A DNA stretch of 49,354 nucleotides from positions 1 to 49,354 of the forward strand of contig VBAX01000052.1 of assembly GCA_005883075.1 (NCBI GenBank). The letters are read 5' to 3'. The notes below the pieces were generated by a model. It made no database searches and was not told where the DNA came from. It saw only the letters and a list, made by a program, of their open reading frames with translations. Origin of the DNA: Candidatus Bathyarchaeota archaeon. GTDB taxonomy: Archaea > Thermoproteota > Bathyarchaeia > 40CM-2-53-6. Below, one piece after another: positions 8,930-17,497 of this stretch. How positions within the stretch are numbered: the stretch's first letter is position 1; every line of letters begins with the position of its first letter. Position numbers and translations under genes: made by a program.

Positions 8930-9367
8930 ATGAAGGAGGTCTCCGCGGAGGTCGTTATTCAGGCCTCTGCCGAACGGGTTTGGGAAGTACTGACCGATTT
9001 CGCGAAATTCCCCGAATGGAACCCTTTCATCAAAAAGATGACCGGCGAGCCGAGGACAGGGGCGAAGCTTGAGGTCCGGTTTGAGTCCCCCGGAGGAAGA
9101 GCGATGACCTTCAAGCCCAAAATGCTCAATGTGGAGACGAATCGTGAGATGTGCTGGCTCGGAAAACTCTGGATACCGGGCCTGTTTAACGGCGAACACT
9201 GCTTTACGATCGAAGCATTCGACGAAAAGGGCGTCCGTTTCGTTCAACACGAGAAGTTTACAGGGTTACTTGTTCCGTTCATGGCTAAGAGCCTGGATAG
9301 GGATACGAAGCGGGGCTTTGAGGACATGAATCGCGCTCTGAAGGAGCGGGCCGAGCGAGCTTACTAG
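8930..9367 (+). CDS. SRPBCC (START/Bet v 1-like) domain protein
   Basis: The 145-residue protein starts with MKEVSAEVVIQASAERVWEVLTDFAKFPEWNPFI, the hallmark opening of SRPBCC polyketide-cyclase-like domains: a strand, a VWxxLxDF helix and a PxWNPF loop. The rest continues as antiparallel strands (TGAKLEVRFESPGGRAMTF; GVRFVQHEKFTGLL) with a long C-terminal helix (FEDMNRALKERAERA). Members bind hydrophobic ligands in a cavity; the ligand is not predictable here. It is a soluble single-domain protein. The gene stands alone, with a small membrane-protein gene following on the same strand. Confidence 0.85.
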   Translation: MKEVSAEVVIQASAERVWEVLTDFAKFPEWNPFIKKMTGEPRTGAKLEVRFESPGGRAMTFKPKMLNVETNREMCWLGKLWIPGLFNGEHCFTIEAFDEKGVRFVQHEKFTGLLVPFMAKSLDRDTKRGFEDMNRALKERAERAY

Positions 9368-9461
9368 GGTCCGTGCTCTCGCCATCGATAAGAAGTTAAG
9401 CCTGGCTAGAGAAAATACGATGAGGCTGGGAGAGATCCTGGTTTCTGGAGCTTGCTGACAC

Positions 9462-9797
9462 GTGCACTTCGCGAGATCCGGAATCGACACGCCGTTGGAG
9501 GTCTTCTCGATATTCGGGGTGATTAGTGGGATGTTGCTCATTTCTAGCCTGGCTTGTCTGGCCGTTACTGTGAATCTGGGTTCGGTAAACTACAGCTCTC
9601 AATTTGCTTTCTTGTTTTTCACTATGGTAGGCATGGCATACGGACTCCTCGTTATCTTCGGCGGACTAGTAGTACTCTCAGCTTCTATGAACATTGAACC
9701 AAGGGGAGTGCTTGCCTTCTTTGTATTCACATCGTCACTCTTTGCAATAATTGGGTCGTTTTTCCTGTTCAGTTCCGTTATCCTAGGGCCACAGTAG
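9462..9797 (+). CDS. Small membrane protein, three hydrophobic segments
   Basis: This 111-residue ORF starts at GTG 9462. It contains hydrophobic stretches LEVFSIFGVISGMLLISSLACLAV, FAFLFFTMVGMAYGLLVIFGGLVVLS and VLAFFVFTSSLFAIIGSFFLFSSVIL, with short polar links, so it is very likely an integral membrane protein. No family motif was recognised. It lies convergent to the ATPase operon, with its stop about 40 bp before the subunit D stop. Confidence 0.55.
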   Translation: MHFARSGIDTPLEVFSIFGVISGMLLISSLACLAVTVNLGSVNYSSQFAFLFFTMVGMAYGLLVIFGGLVVLSASMNIEPRGVLAFFVFTSSLFAIIGSFFLFSSVILGPQ

Positions 9798-9836
9798 GCT
9801 TACGCCGGAAAGTTCTCAACATGGCAATCTAGGGTC

Positions 9837-10505
9837 TTAGCCTGAGATCTGCGGGACCTTGACGGTCTCCTCTTCTTCCTCTTCCAGACGTGTTTTGATC
9901 CGTTTCAACCGGAAGAAATCTTCCCTCGATCTCTCCTGTAAACTCATCTCGATGTACCGAATTGTGTTCTCGATTCTCGGGACGACAATGTTTTCTAGGC
10001 TGTTGACTCGTCTCTTGGTTGCGGAGATTGCTTCAGCTAATCTGCGGATAGCGGCTTCGGCTGCGGACAGCTCGACTACATTCTTGACTGCTTCAGTCAT
10101 TAGCGCGACGGCCTCGTCGAGCTTAGCGCTACTGCCGATCATCGAGTACGGAAATCCCTCTAGAGGTTTCAATTTCACGGAGACGTAGGGTATGGATACG
10201 CCGATGACGTTCCTAGTCGACGCGTCCACGTCAAACCGGTCCTGGACTGTTAGCGATGTTTCCTCGACCCTCGTGAAGCCCATGAGCATCTGGGCCTCGG
10301 TGAACTTCTCGTAAGCCTGGAACAACAAGTCTTGGGTCTTCTGTCTCAATGAGGTGATCTCTCGGGCGAACTGGAAGAACTCGATCATCAACGCGTCCAG
10401 TTTCTCCCGTAACAGATCTCCTCCCCGTTGTGCAATACGTCGTCGTCGCCGGAGGGCGATAAGCTCCATCCGGGTTGGACGAGCGCCCGCGACGATCTCT
10501 GACAC
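9837..10505 (-). CDS. atpD: A-type ATP synthase subunit D
   Basis: The 222-residue product has the archaeal/vacuolar subunit D signature near the N-terminus: ARPTRMELIALRRRRRIAQRG, GGDLLREKLDALMIEF. Long coiled-coil helices occur at both ends with a less helical middle. Subunit D is the central stalk that rotates inside the A3B3 hexamer and couples it to the membrane rotor. The start is GTG 10505, and it overlaps the subunit B stop by one base (TAGTG), indicating translational coupling. It is the last gene of an A-B-D operon. Confidence 0.95.
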   Translation of the reverse strand: MSEIVAGARPTRMELIALRRRRRIAQRGGDLLREKLDALMIEFFQFAREITSLRQKTQDLLFQAYEKFTEAQMLMGFTRVEETSLTVQDRFDVDASTRNVIGVSIPYVSVKLKPLEGFPYSMIGSSAKLDEAVALMTEAVKNVVELSAAEAAIRRLAEAISATKRRVNSLENIVVPRIENTIRYIEMSLQERSREDFFRLKRIKTRLEEEEEETVKVPQISG

Positions 10506-11905
10506 TACGATGTCTTCCCGCGATATTTCGGATGATACTTCTTGATCGTGGCTGGGTCGATACGCTTCAGCTCGCTTTCAGGGAGGACGCTGAGGAGGTT
10601 CCAGCCGAGGTCAAGGGTCGCGTCGATGTCACGATTCTCGTATAGTCCTTGGTTGATGAACTTCTTCTCGAAATTGTCCGCGAAACCCAGGTAGAGCTTG
10701 TCCCGGGCGGAGAGAGCTTCTTCACCGATGACGGCGACAAGGTCACGGAAGCTTCGTCCCTCCGCATATGCGTAGTAGAGCTGGTCTGAGACTTCCCGAT
10801 GATCCTCTCTTGTCCGTCCTTTGCCAATTCCTTCTTTCATCAGACGTGAAAGAGAGGGTGCGGGGTCGATGGGAGGATAGATTCCTTTCCGGTGTAATCC
10901 TCGATCGATGTAGATCTGTCCCTCAGTAATGTAACCGGTGAGATCGGGGATGGGATGAGTGACGTCATCTCCTGGCATTGTCAGAATTGGCATCTGGGTG
11001 ATCGAGCCTTTGCTACCGTGAAGTCTTCCAGCTCGTTCGTAGATCGTACTCAGATCGGTATACATGTATCCCGGATATCCTCGGCGCCCAGGAACTTCTT
11101 CTCGGGCTGCAGAAATTTCTCTGAGAGCTTCCGCATAGTTCGTCATGTCGGTTAGAATAACGAGAACGTGGGTTCCGAGTTTGATTGCGAAATACTCGGC
11201 GGCTGTCAGTGCGAGTCGTGGCGTCAGGATTCGTTCAATCGCTGGATCGTCAGCGAGGTTGACGAACATTGTTACATGATCGAAAGCTCCTTGCTTCTCG
11301 AAATCGTCTCTGAAGAAGCGGGCTTCATCGGCCGTGATGCCCATGGCGGCGAAGACTGTTGTGAACGGCTCGTCTGTGCCTCGGACTTTAGCCTGACGAG
11401 CGATCTGGGCTGCAATCTGGTTGTGGGGAAGCCCCGATGCGGAGAAAAGAGGGAGTTTCTGTCCCCGAACGAGAGTGTTCATCCCGTCGATGGCGGAGAC
11501 GCCTGTTTGGATGAACTCGCGGGGGTATTCGCGGGCGAAAGGGTTGATAGGACTGCCGTTTACATCGAGGTAATCATCAGGGATGATTCTTGGGCCACCG
11601 TCAGTTGGTCGGCCGCTTCCGTCGAAGATTCTCCCGAGCATGTCTTGGGAAACAGGAAGCTTGACCGTTTCCCCGGTGAAACGGATGCTAGTTGACGCTA
11701 TATCCAGTCCGCTTGTGCCTTCGAAGACTTGGACAACCGCTACTCCGCCACCTACTTCCAGAACTTGGCCTCTCCGTTCATCGCCACTTGGAGTCTTGAT
11801 CTTCGCCAGTTCGCCGTATCCTACTCCCCGGACTGATTCGACGAAGATTAGTGGTCCGGATATTTCTCGGACGGTTCTGTATTCGAGGCCGGCTAGTGAG
11901 ACCAT
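10505..11905 (-). CDS. atpB: A-type ATP synthase subunit B (regulatory, non-catalytic)
   Basis: At 466 residues this matches the archaeal subunit B length. It shows the conserved [37 protein letters not shown]. The Walker A loop of the catalytic subunit is replaced by SASGLPHNQ, as is usual for B. Other family blocks are [36 protein letters not shown] and the C-terminal KKYHPKY. B alternates with A in the A3B3 head on the cytoplasmic side. One base separates its ATG from the subunit A stop, and its stop overlaps the D start, so the three genes are tightly coupled. Confidence 0.97.
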   Translation of the reverse strand: MVSLAGLEYRTVREISGPLIFVESVRGVGYGELAKIKTPSGDERRGQVLEVGGGVAVVQVFEGTSGLDIASTSIRFTGETVKLPVSQDMLGRIFDGSGRPTDGGPRIIPDDYLDVNGSPINPFAREYPREFIQTGVSAIDGMNTLVRGQKLPLFSASGLPHNQIAAQIARQAKVRGTDEPFTTVFAAMGITADEARFFRDDFEKQGAFDHVTMFVNLADDPAIERILTPRLALTAAEYFAIKLGTHVLVILTDMTNYAEALREISAAREEVPGRRGYPGYMYTDLSTIYERAGRLHGSKGSITQMPILTMPGDDVTHPIPDLTGYITEGQIYIDRGLHRKGIYPPIDPAPSLSRLMKEGIGKGRTREDHREVSDQLYYAYAEGRSFRDLVAVIGEEALSARDKLYLGFADNFEKKFINQGLYENRDIDATLDLGWNLLSVLPESELKRIDPATIKKYHPKYRGKTS

Positions 11906-11906
11906 T

Positions 11907-13691
11907 CTATTTCGCCTTGACAGCGGGCGCTTTCAGCATCTGGAATTCTTGATCGAGACGCTCGTTCAAGGACTGGGAGTGGTCGGTGAACTTGTCAGCA
12001 GGGATGAGTCTCATGCGGCTAATGTCGTTCTTTACGGGCAGCTCGAGAACTTTCTGGAGCGGTATGTTTTCGTCGACTGCTTTCTGCATGAGGTTGTAGT
12101 AGTGGAGGATTGTGCGGATCATATTGTAGGTTTTCGTCTTGTCGCAATAGCTGTCGGCTGGGTTGTAGGATTGCTGCATGAGGAAGTCTTCCTTGATCAT
12201 CTTCGCAGCTTCCAAGATAACCCGTTGTCCCTCGGAGAGGGCATCGGGACCCACAAGCATGACGATCTCGCGAAGTTCCTCGTCGCGCTGGAGAAGATAC
12301 ATCGCTACTTTTCGCAGGTCAACCCATTCGCTTCCAACTTCTTTTGGATACCAGGTTTCGAGGGTGTCGAGGTAGAGAGAGTAGCTTGTCAGCCAGTTGA
12401 TAGCTGGGAAGTGGCGTCTCTTGGCAAGTTCGGAATCGAGGGCCCAGAAGACCTTGACGATACGGAGTGTGTTCTGAGTAATCGGTTCGGAAAAATCCCC
12501 GCCAGGAGGGGAGACCGCGCCGATGACGCTGATGGAGCCTTGTTTGGATTCAGAGCCGAGAACTTCTAGTCGTCCTGATCGCTCGTAGAAATCGGCGAGA
12601 CGAGATGCAAGGTAGGCTGGGTAGCCTTCCTCCCCTGGCATCTCTTCCAAACGTCCGGAGATTTCTCTGAGTGCTTCTGCCCATCTGCTTGTGGAATCCG
12701 CCATTAGCGCGGTATCGTATCCCATATCTCGGAAATATTCAGCGATTGTGATGCCCGTGTAGACGCTGGCTTCCCGCGCAGCTATTGGCATGTTTGAAGT
12801 GTTTGCGACCAATGTTGTCCGGTTCATCAGCGGTTGTCCTGTGCGAGGATCGAGGAGAGTTGGGAAGGTTTCAAGAACTTCCGCCATCTCATTTCCTCGT
12901 TCTCCACAACCGACGTAGACGATGACTTGGGCATCGGCGAATTTTGCAAGTGCCTGTTGCAAAACGGTTTTTCCGGATCCGAACGGACCAGGAACAGCCG
13001 CTGTTCCTCCTTTGGCGACGGGGAAGAAGAAGTCGATGATGCGTTGGCCGGTTATGAGTGGGATTTCGGATGGGAGTTTGCGTTTGAAGGGCCTGGCGAT
13101 TCGTACGGGCCAGGTGTGCATCATGAACAATGAGACGGGTCCGGTCTTGGTCTCTAGCTCGCCGATGGGCTCGGTGATCGTATAATCGCCCTCCGGAACG
13201 ATTGAGATGATTTTTCCGGTTTGGTTTGGCGGGACCATTATCCTTTGGGTGATTAGGGTTGTCTCTTTGACAGTTCCTAGGACGTCGCCGCCGGAAACAA
13301 TTGGTCCAGAATCTGCGGTAGGCACGAAGTGCCATTTCTTGGATCGGTCGATAGCTGCCGGGGAGAGGCCTCTCTTGATGAAGGGGCCCGTCTTTTCGAA
13401 GAGAACTGTTAGTGGGCGCTGGATGCCGTCGTAGATCTGGCCGAGGATTCCGGGTCCAAGTTCTACAGACAACGGTTTGCCGGTTCTTTCGACCTTCTCG
13501 CCGGGCCGGAGGCCAGCGGTTTCCTCGTAGACTTGGACCGTGGCGTTTTCCCCGTCTATCTTGATGATCTCGCCGATGAGGCCTTGGTCGCCGACGCGGA
13601 CGACTTCGTACATTTGGGCGCCGACCATTCCCTCGGCAACGATGACGGGGCCTGCGACCCGGGCGACCTTTCCAGGCTTGAAGTCAGGCAT
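11907..13691 (-). CDS. atpA: A-type ATP synthase catalytic subunit A
   Basis: The 594-residue product is a full-length archaeal subunit A. It has the N-terminal barrel ([15 protein letters not shown]), the subunit-A-specific non-homologous insert, the Walker A loop [12 protein letters not shown] near residue 235, the GCGERGNEM block and the Walker B region [22 protein letters not shown], followed by the C-terminal helical domain. No intein is present. It hydrolyses or synthesises ATP in the A1 head. It is the first gene of the minus-strand A-B-D cluster; the genes for C, E, F, I and K are not in this window. A gap of 149 bp separates it from the divergent LOG-like gene. Confidence 0.97.
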   Translation of the reverse strand: MPDFKPGKVARVAGPVIVAEGMVGAQMYEVVRVGDQGLIGEIIKIDGENATVQVYEETAGLRPGEKVERTGKPLSVELGPGILGQIYDGIQRPLTVLFEKTGPFIKRGLSPAAIDRSKKWHFVPTADSGPIVSGGDVLGTVKETTLITQRIMVPPNQTGKIISIVPEGDYTITEPIGELETKTGPVSLFMMHTWPVRIARPFKRKLPSEIPLITGQRIIDFFFPVAKGGTAAVPGPFGSGKTVLQQALAKFADAQVIVYVGCGERGNEMAEVLETFPTLLDPRTGQPLMNRTTLVANTSNMPIAAREASVYTGITIAEYFRDMGYDTALMADSTSRWAEALREISGRLEEMPGEEGYPAYLASRLADFYERSGRLEVLGSESKQGSISVIGAVSPPGGDFSEPITQNTLRIVKVFWALDSELAKRRHFPAINWLTSYSLYLDTLETWYPKEVGSEWVDLRKVAMYLLQRDEELREIVMLVGPDALSEGQRVILEAAKMIKEDFLMQQSYNPADSYCDKTKTYNMIRTILHYYNLMQKAVDENIPLQKVLELPVKNDISRMRLIPADKFTDHSQSLNERLDQEFQMLKAPAVKAK

Positions 13692-13740
13692 GAAACGTGA
13701 CCTTGTGAAGTGATGGAGGGTCGAGTTTCTGGCCGGTTGT

Positions 13741-13752
13741 CATTAAAACCTT
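13741..13752 (-). promoter_or_regulatory. Probable promoter (TATA-like box) of the ATPase operon
   Basis: On the minus strand AAGGTTTTAATG lies about 55 nt before the subunit A ATG. This gives a predicted transcript start near 13721 and a leader of about 30 nt containing AAGGTCA about 10 nt before the ATG, a possible ribosome-binding site. This is a weak, position-based call. Confidence 0.35.
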
Positions 13753-13840
13753 CCTTGTTAGAGCATTGGTTACGCCAACCTCATAGCCAGCCGGTGGGTT
13801 GGACGCGTGTTGTCGCATCCTTTCCTTTCAAAAAGAGTGA

Positions 13841-14443
13841 ATGATGAAATTGTTTAGAGGAGTAGCATCGAGAACCCCACTGTCCAGCTTCAAACGATTG
13901 ATACAGATTCTCGTGATAGGGTCCGACGGAGACCACTGCCCCGAGAGTACCTACGCGGCTGCAAAAGAGGTCGGCGCAGAGATAGCATCCCGAGGAGCGG
14001 TTCTAGTGACAGGTGGCCTTGGGGGAGTGATGGAGGCTGCATGCAGGGGAGCGAAGGAGAAGGGGGGAATGGTTGTCGGGATTCTGCCACACGAAGATAT
14101 GAGCTACGCGAACCCTTACTGCGATATCATCATTCCGACGGGAATGGGTTTCTCGCGGAATTACGTGACCGCGTATTCTGCTGATTCGGCAATCGTGGTG
14201 GGTGGGGGAGCAGGAACCTACGTTGAGGCATTGGTCGCCTATCAGAAAGGAAAACCAATAGTTGCATTGAAAGGGACAGGTGGAACGGCCGACAAGATCG
14301 CCGACACCTACCTGGATGATCGGAAGACAGTGAAAGTCATGGCCGCCCCAACACCCAAAGATGCTGTAGATCAAGCACTGGACCGCGCCCTCAACGGCAA
14401 AAGAGGAATACGATACTTCCAAAGCGTCGCAAAAATGCTCTAA
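13841..14443 (+). CDS. LOG/TIGR00725-like Rossmann nucleotide-binding protein
   Basis: The 200-residue protein has the Rossmann-like layout of the LOG and molybdenum-cofactor-carrier-like superfamily: IQILVIGSDGDHCPE at the first strand, then the loop VTGGLGGVMEAACRGAKEKGG. MGFSRNYVTAYSADSAIVVGGGAGTYVEALVAYQKGKPIVAL follows, where GGxGTxxE holds the phosphate-binding Glu. Bacterial relatives are cytokinin-activating phosphoribohydrolases or nucleotide carriers; the PGGxGTxxE proline is absent here, so the substrate is open. The N-terminal 20 residues before IQILVIG are variable and the true start could be slightly later. It is divergent from the ATPase operon. Confidence 0.8.
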   Translation: MMKLFRGVASRTPLSSFKRLIQILVIGSDGDHCPESTYAAAKEVGAEIASRGAVLVTGGLGGVMEAACRGAKEKGGMVVGILPHEDMSYANPYCDIIIPTGMGFSRNYVTAYSADSAIVVGGGAGTYVEALVAYQKGKPIVALKGTGGTADKIADTYLDDRKTVKVMAAPTPKDAVDQALDRALNGKRGIRYFQSVAKML

Positions 14444-14693
14444 CACTTTCCGCAAGAATTGGAAATGTGTTTTCCCAGAAAGTAGACATTCAATATTTGC
14501 GTTTGGCTGGGTTGACCGCTCCTTTCTTTGTGGGACCACGTTGTAGTAGGTCTCTGCGCTCGGAGGATTCTGATTCGCTACGATGCGTCGACAAAGATCA
14601 AGAGTTTAGTAGGCTGGAGTCGTTACCGATTCCGTTGTAGCCAAGATAACGGCTGGCTTGAGCGATATTCCGAGCCTACGCGACGCCTAATCT

Positions 14694-15386
14694 TCATGCA
14701 TCACGGCTTTCGGGTTCTACCCGCTGTCCTTTGCGAAGCTTCGGAATTGGTCTGCTTGTTGCACTCGTCGGGTATTTCAGGTCGGCTGCTCCCTCGTAGG
14801 ACCTGTTGAGCGGATGGGCGGGATCAGGGGGACTTATTGCAATGACTTGGTCATCGGTGACGAATATATCTGTTCCAAGTCCTAGGTGGGAGAATGCTGC
14901 TTTTACGGCTTCGGCGTAGAATACGCTTGCCTTTAGTCCCATGTCGTGTTTGACGATGAGGGTGTGGCTTCTGCCGTCGAATGCGTAGTCGGAGGTGAAT
15001 GCTCGGCCGTATTGTGCGCCGAGGAATTCCAGCGCTTTTAGGACGCTGTCGAAGTCGAATTTCTTGAACCAGAAGGTTATGATTCCTGGAGCCTGGTTTT
15101 CACCCCACCAGCTTCCCATCTCCTTTGCCTGCTCGATGGTCAGATAGTCGAAGAACTTTCTGATAGTACTGGCTGAGGTGGTGACTGTTCCGAATTTCTC
15201 GGCGTTAACCTCCCACTCAACATACCTTCTAAGTGCCTTATTCGCCATTTGGTTCATGCTGACTCTTCCTTCTGAAGAGAGCCCTTCCATCTTCCTGTCA
15301 ACGTCACGGTCTATGCGAAATGTTCTCGTTACTGTGTCAGGAGACCTGCGGACTTCGGGTTTCAGAGCGTCTTCAAGTTGTGTCAT
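14694..15386 (-). CDS. Ribbon-helix-helix protein with uncharacterised C-terminal domain (paralogue 1)
   Basis: The 230-residue protein has an N-terminal RHH-like DNA-binding segment: VTRTFRIDRDVDRKMEGLSSEGR (strand and helix A), then SMNQMANKALRRYVEWEV (helix B). A C-terminal domain of about 150 residues follows, with ITFWFKKFDFDSVLKALEFLG, RSHTLIVKHDMGLKASVFYAE and TDDQVIAISPP. It is clearly homologous over its whole length to the divergent gene at 15650 (shared TRTxRxDxDV, ANxALRxxVEWE, FWFKKF, VKHDxGxxxSxFY). The C-terminal domain may be a ligand or dimer sensor; I do not know its family. The two genes are divergent around a 263-bp gap rich in inverted repeats, which suggests autoregulation (inference). 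The start ATG 15386 is 26 nt from a TATA-like GCATATGC. Confidence 0.7.
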   Translation of the reverse strand: MTQLEDALKPEVRRSPDTVTRTFRIDRDVDRKMEGLSSEGRVSMNQMANKALRRYVEWEVNAEKFGTVTTSASTIRKFFDYLTIEQAKEMGSWWGENQAPGIITFWFKKFDFDSVLKALEFLGAQYGRAFTSDYAFDGRSHTLIVKHDMGLKASVFYAEAVKAAFSHLGLGTDIFVTDDQVIAISPPDPAHPLNRSYEGAADLKYPTSATSRPIPKLRKGQRVEPESRDA

Positions 15387-15506
15387 TACGAACTATCACA
15401 TTCTATAGCATATGCAATCGAGTGCAAACAAGAAGATAAACTTGGCCCTACTCTATGGCACCACGAGTCATTCTCGCCAAATACAGGAGAAAGAGGTATT
15501 CCGCTC

Positions 15507-15588
15507 GCAATACATTGCAAACGGTCTGTCTGAATACACGGCGCAAAACTATGCCGTGCATACAGGCGAGGTGATTGCCGGATGCACG
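15507..15588. promoter_or_regulatory. Inverted repeats between the divergent RHH genes
   Basis: The intergenic region holds GCAAT-AC-ATTGC (15507-15518, a perfect 12-bp palindrome with a 2-bp centre). It also holds the pair CGTGCAT (15555-15561) and ATGCACG (15582-15588), a perfect 7-bp inverted repeat with a 20-bp spacer. ACGGC/GCCGT arms overlap just before this pair. RHH proteins bind short repeated sites as dimers, so these are candidate operators for the flanking paralogues. They could alternatively form RNA hairpins in the leader of the plus-strand gene. Confidence 0.4.
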
Positions 15589-15649
15589 CGTAGAGAGACG
15601 TACCGCTTAAGTGCTTGCAACGACCCAAAGGGGTTTCGAGGACAAAAAA

Positions 15650-16309
15650 ATGACCTTAGCACCTACACGATCCATGCTCGAACTCAAACCAGCACCGGTT
15701 TCGAGTTCGAGAAGCGTGACCAGGACCCTTAGACTAGACGAGGATGTTGAAGCAGGCATTGTCGAGATGGCCGAAAGAGAACAGTTCTCGTTCAACCTTC
15801 TCGCCAACAGAGCACTCAGGAAACTAGTGGAGTGGGAGGACAAAGCCAGCAAGTTCGGCTTCATCCAAGTTCCCACTTCCCTCGTGGAAAAAGTCTTCAG
15901 CATCCTCAGCGATGAGGAAGCTCGTGAACTGGGCAGAGAGGCAGGCACGAATACTCTTCCCGAGATGGTACTCTTCTGGTTCAAGAAATTCAACCCCGAG
16001 AACGCGCTGAAAGCGATGGAGATGATTGGCAGCTACGGAAACGCGTTCAGACTCCAATACACCCTCGATGGAGAAACTGATACTGTGGTGTTGAAGCATG
16101 ATCGAGGACCCAGAGTATCCGCGTTCTACGGCGAGATGTTTCAATCTCTCTTCAAACCCATGGGTGCAAAAGTTGAGACACTCGAAACAGACGGACAAGT
16201 AGTCGCGACTATCATTCGCCCTCTGACGGGTCTTGCCGGCGAGCACAAAGATGCGCCGCTGATCCCAAGCTTTGCAGGGGCTAAGAATGGAAGAGGCTAC
16301 AAGAGATAA
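15650..16309 (+). CDS. Ribbon-helix-helix protein with uncharacterised C-terminal domain (paralogue 2)
   Basis: From ATG 15650 (MTLAPTRSMLELK) the product is 219 residues; the track start (TTG 15611) adds 13 residues with no counterpart in the paralogue. The N-terminal RHH segment is SVTRTLRLDEDVEAGIVEMA followed by FSFNLLANRALRKLVEWED. The C-terminal domain has VLFWFKKFNPENALKAMEMIG, DTVVLKHDRGPRVSAFYGEMF and ETDGQVVATIIRP. It is homologous throughout to the divergent minus-strand gene, but the two have diverged strongly, so the duplication is old. Probably a DNA-binding regulator with an unknown sensing or oligomerisation domain. Confidence 0.7.
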   Translation: MTLAPTRSMLELKPAPVSSSRSVTRTLRLDEDVEAGIVEMAEREQFSFNLLANRALRKLVEWEDKASKFGFIQVPTSLVEKVFSILSDEEARELGREAGTNTLPEMVLFWFKKFNPENALKAMEMIGSYGNAFRLQYTLDGETDTVVLKHDRGPRVSAFYGEMFQSLFKPMGAKVETLETDGQVVATIIRPLTGLAGEHKDAPLIPSFAGAKNGRGYKR

Positions 16310-16833
16310 GCAAAGCTCAACAAGTGAGCCCAGGCGAGACAAGCAGAAGACATCGGGGTGGATTCGGATGCACTCCGATGCGAAACCGAAGCCCCCTCCG
16401 GCCGATGAACAGTTGGACGACGAGTCCAAACCACCCGACCGAAAGAGTCGAAAAGCACTAGAGAACCCGTAGAAGAAATCAGGGCCGCTAAGAGTATTCG
16501 ACGACGGTGCACTCGATCCAATCAGGAATGACAATCGCTCGGAGGAGTTCCTGAAAAGCTGCGTCTCGGCTACATGTTGAGGGTCAAAGAACACTCCATC
16601 ATCCAAAGTCACAACGAATTTCCTGCAAGAGTTTTTTTTTCGTGATTCCGAACCGAGTCGTTTGTTTTACCAGTCGGAAGCTCAGTCGGACCGGATTCCC
16701 GGTCTACACTTTGCTAGGTATCATCTGTGATTTTCCCGATAAGAGCCGAGTGTCTACAGTGTGTTAAGAGAGATTACTTTGTAAACGTCGCGGTTATATG
16801 GAAAAAATAGCGAAGGGTAGCGATAGATAGAAG
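16310..16833. other. Gene-poor stretch with a T9 run
   Basis: I see no convincing gene here. A plus ORF ending at 16472 (from ATG 16287, 61 codons) is highly charged and Pro-rich and overlaps the end of the RHH gene; it could encode a small protein, but codon content gives little support. The run of nine T at 16632-16640 would act as an archaeal terminator for plus-strand transcripts. The AT-rich segment 16770-16815 upstream of the small-gene cassette probably contains its promoter. Confidence 0.4.
16632..16640 (+). terminator. Oligo-T terminator candidate
   Basis: A run of nine T follows CAAGAG on the plus strand, about 320 bp downstream of the RHH gene stop. Archaeal RNA polymerase terminates at such T tracts without needing a hairpin. 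Confidence 0.35.
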
Positions 16834-17088
16834 ATGAATGCAATGCTTTCCAGCAATGAAAAGCGGGAAGGGCTTCCGCACTCGGAAGGTCGCGAACCCG
16901 AGACCATTGGTCGTCTGAAAGACCTCCTAGTCGACCTCATAGATTCTTCAAAATCGTTAGACGCAAGAGTCTGGCTCGACGGAGTGTACACTGACATCAG
17001 TGACGAACAAGTCCGGGGAGATTGGATGAACGATCGGGACGTGTACTTCAAAGTCGAAGGAAGAGTAGACAAGAGGAATGGCTCATGA
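16834..17088 (+). CDS. Small uncharacterised protein, first gene of a tiny-gene cassette
   Basis: The product is 84 residues (MNAMLSSNEKREG...), charged and soluble, with a helical core GRLKDLLVDLIDSSKSLDARVWLDG and an acidic middle. No family was recognised. Its stop overlaps the start of the next gene as ATGA (17085-17088), so the two are translationally coupled. It is the first of four consecutive short genes on the plus strand and is preceded by an AT-rich promoter-like region. Confidence 0.45.
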   Translation: MNAMLSSNEKREGLPHSEGREPETIGRLKDLLVDLIDSSKSLDARVWLDGVYTDISDEQVRGDWMNDRDVYFKVEGRVDKRNGS

Positions 17089-17237
17089 CAATGATGTTCG
17101 ATCAAGACTCAGACCCTAACAACTGCCCTTCATGTCTCGAAACCACGGGTCTAACATGTGATACTTGCCAGCTCTGCTTCGAACACTGCTGCGCATGCTC
17201 AGTGGACGTCGATCCGACCGACACGATGGCGGGATAA
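17085..17237 (+). CDS. 50-residue Cys-rich zinc-binding-like microprotein
   Basis: ATG 17085 lies inside the stop of the preceding gene (ATGA) and gives 50 residues. The centre carries CPSCLETTGLTCDTCQLCFEHC then CAC: eight Cys and one His arranged as CxxC, CxxCxxC and CCxC, which suggests one or two zinc sites. The track gave a longer version starting at 17022, inside the previous gene; coupling argues for this start. No relative was recognised. Its position within the cassette implies a function linked to the other three small proteins. Confidence 0.5.
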   Translation: MTMMFDQDSDPNNCPSCLETTGLTCDTCQLCFEHCCACSVDVDPTDTMAG

Positions 17238-17240
17238 TTG

Positions 17241-17495
17241 ATGAGCGACATAAAAAACAGAATCCAGGAGAACTACCAATGGACGGCCTACATGAAACTG
17301 AAGGGACAGACATGGGCCCGAAGAGAAGATGAGATACTGGACGAGTTTGACAGCTTCGTCCAGTCCCTTAGAGGCGTAGGTGTAGACTACAATATTATTG
17401 TCATGGTTAAGGGAAGAGTTCCTCGACAAGCGTACTCTGAATCAAAGACGAGAGAGGCAAAGGCCGAGGTCGCTCGAGAGGGGTCTGGTGCATAG
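17241..17495 (+). CDS. Small uncharacterised protein of the tiny-gene cassette
   Basis: From ATG 17241 (MSDIKNRIQENYQWTAYMKLKG) the product is 84 residues; the TTG at 17238 is an alternative. It is predicted soluble, with a helical N-terminal half and one beta segment (VDYNIIVMVKGRVPRQAY), ending in a charged helix. It begins three bases after the stop of the Cys-rich gene and ends two bases before the next start, so the cassette is one transcription unit. No recognised family. Confidence 0.45.
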   Translation: MSDIKNRIQENYQWTAYMKLKGQTWARREDEILDEFDSFVQSLRGVGVDYNIIVMVKGRVPRQAYSESKTREAKAEVAREGSGA

Positions 17496-17497
17496 CA

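Noticed and set aside
11583-12569. 328-residue plus-strand ORF
   Set aside because: It is antisense to the well-conserved ATPase subunits A and B and has no protein-like features.
15824-16612. 262-residue minus-strand ORF
   Set aside because: It is antisense to the RHH paralogue, which is supported by homology to its divergent partner.
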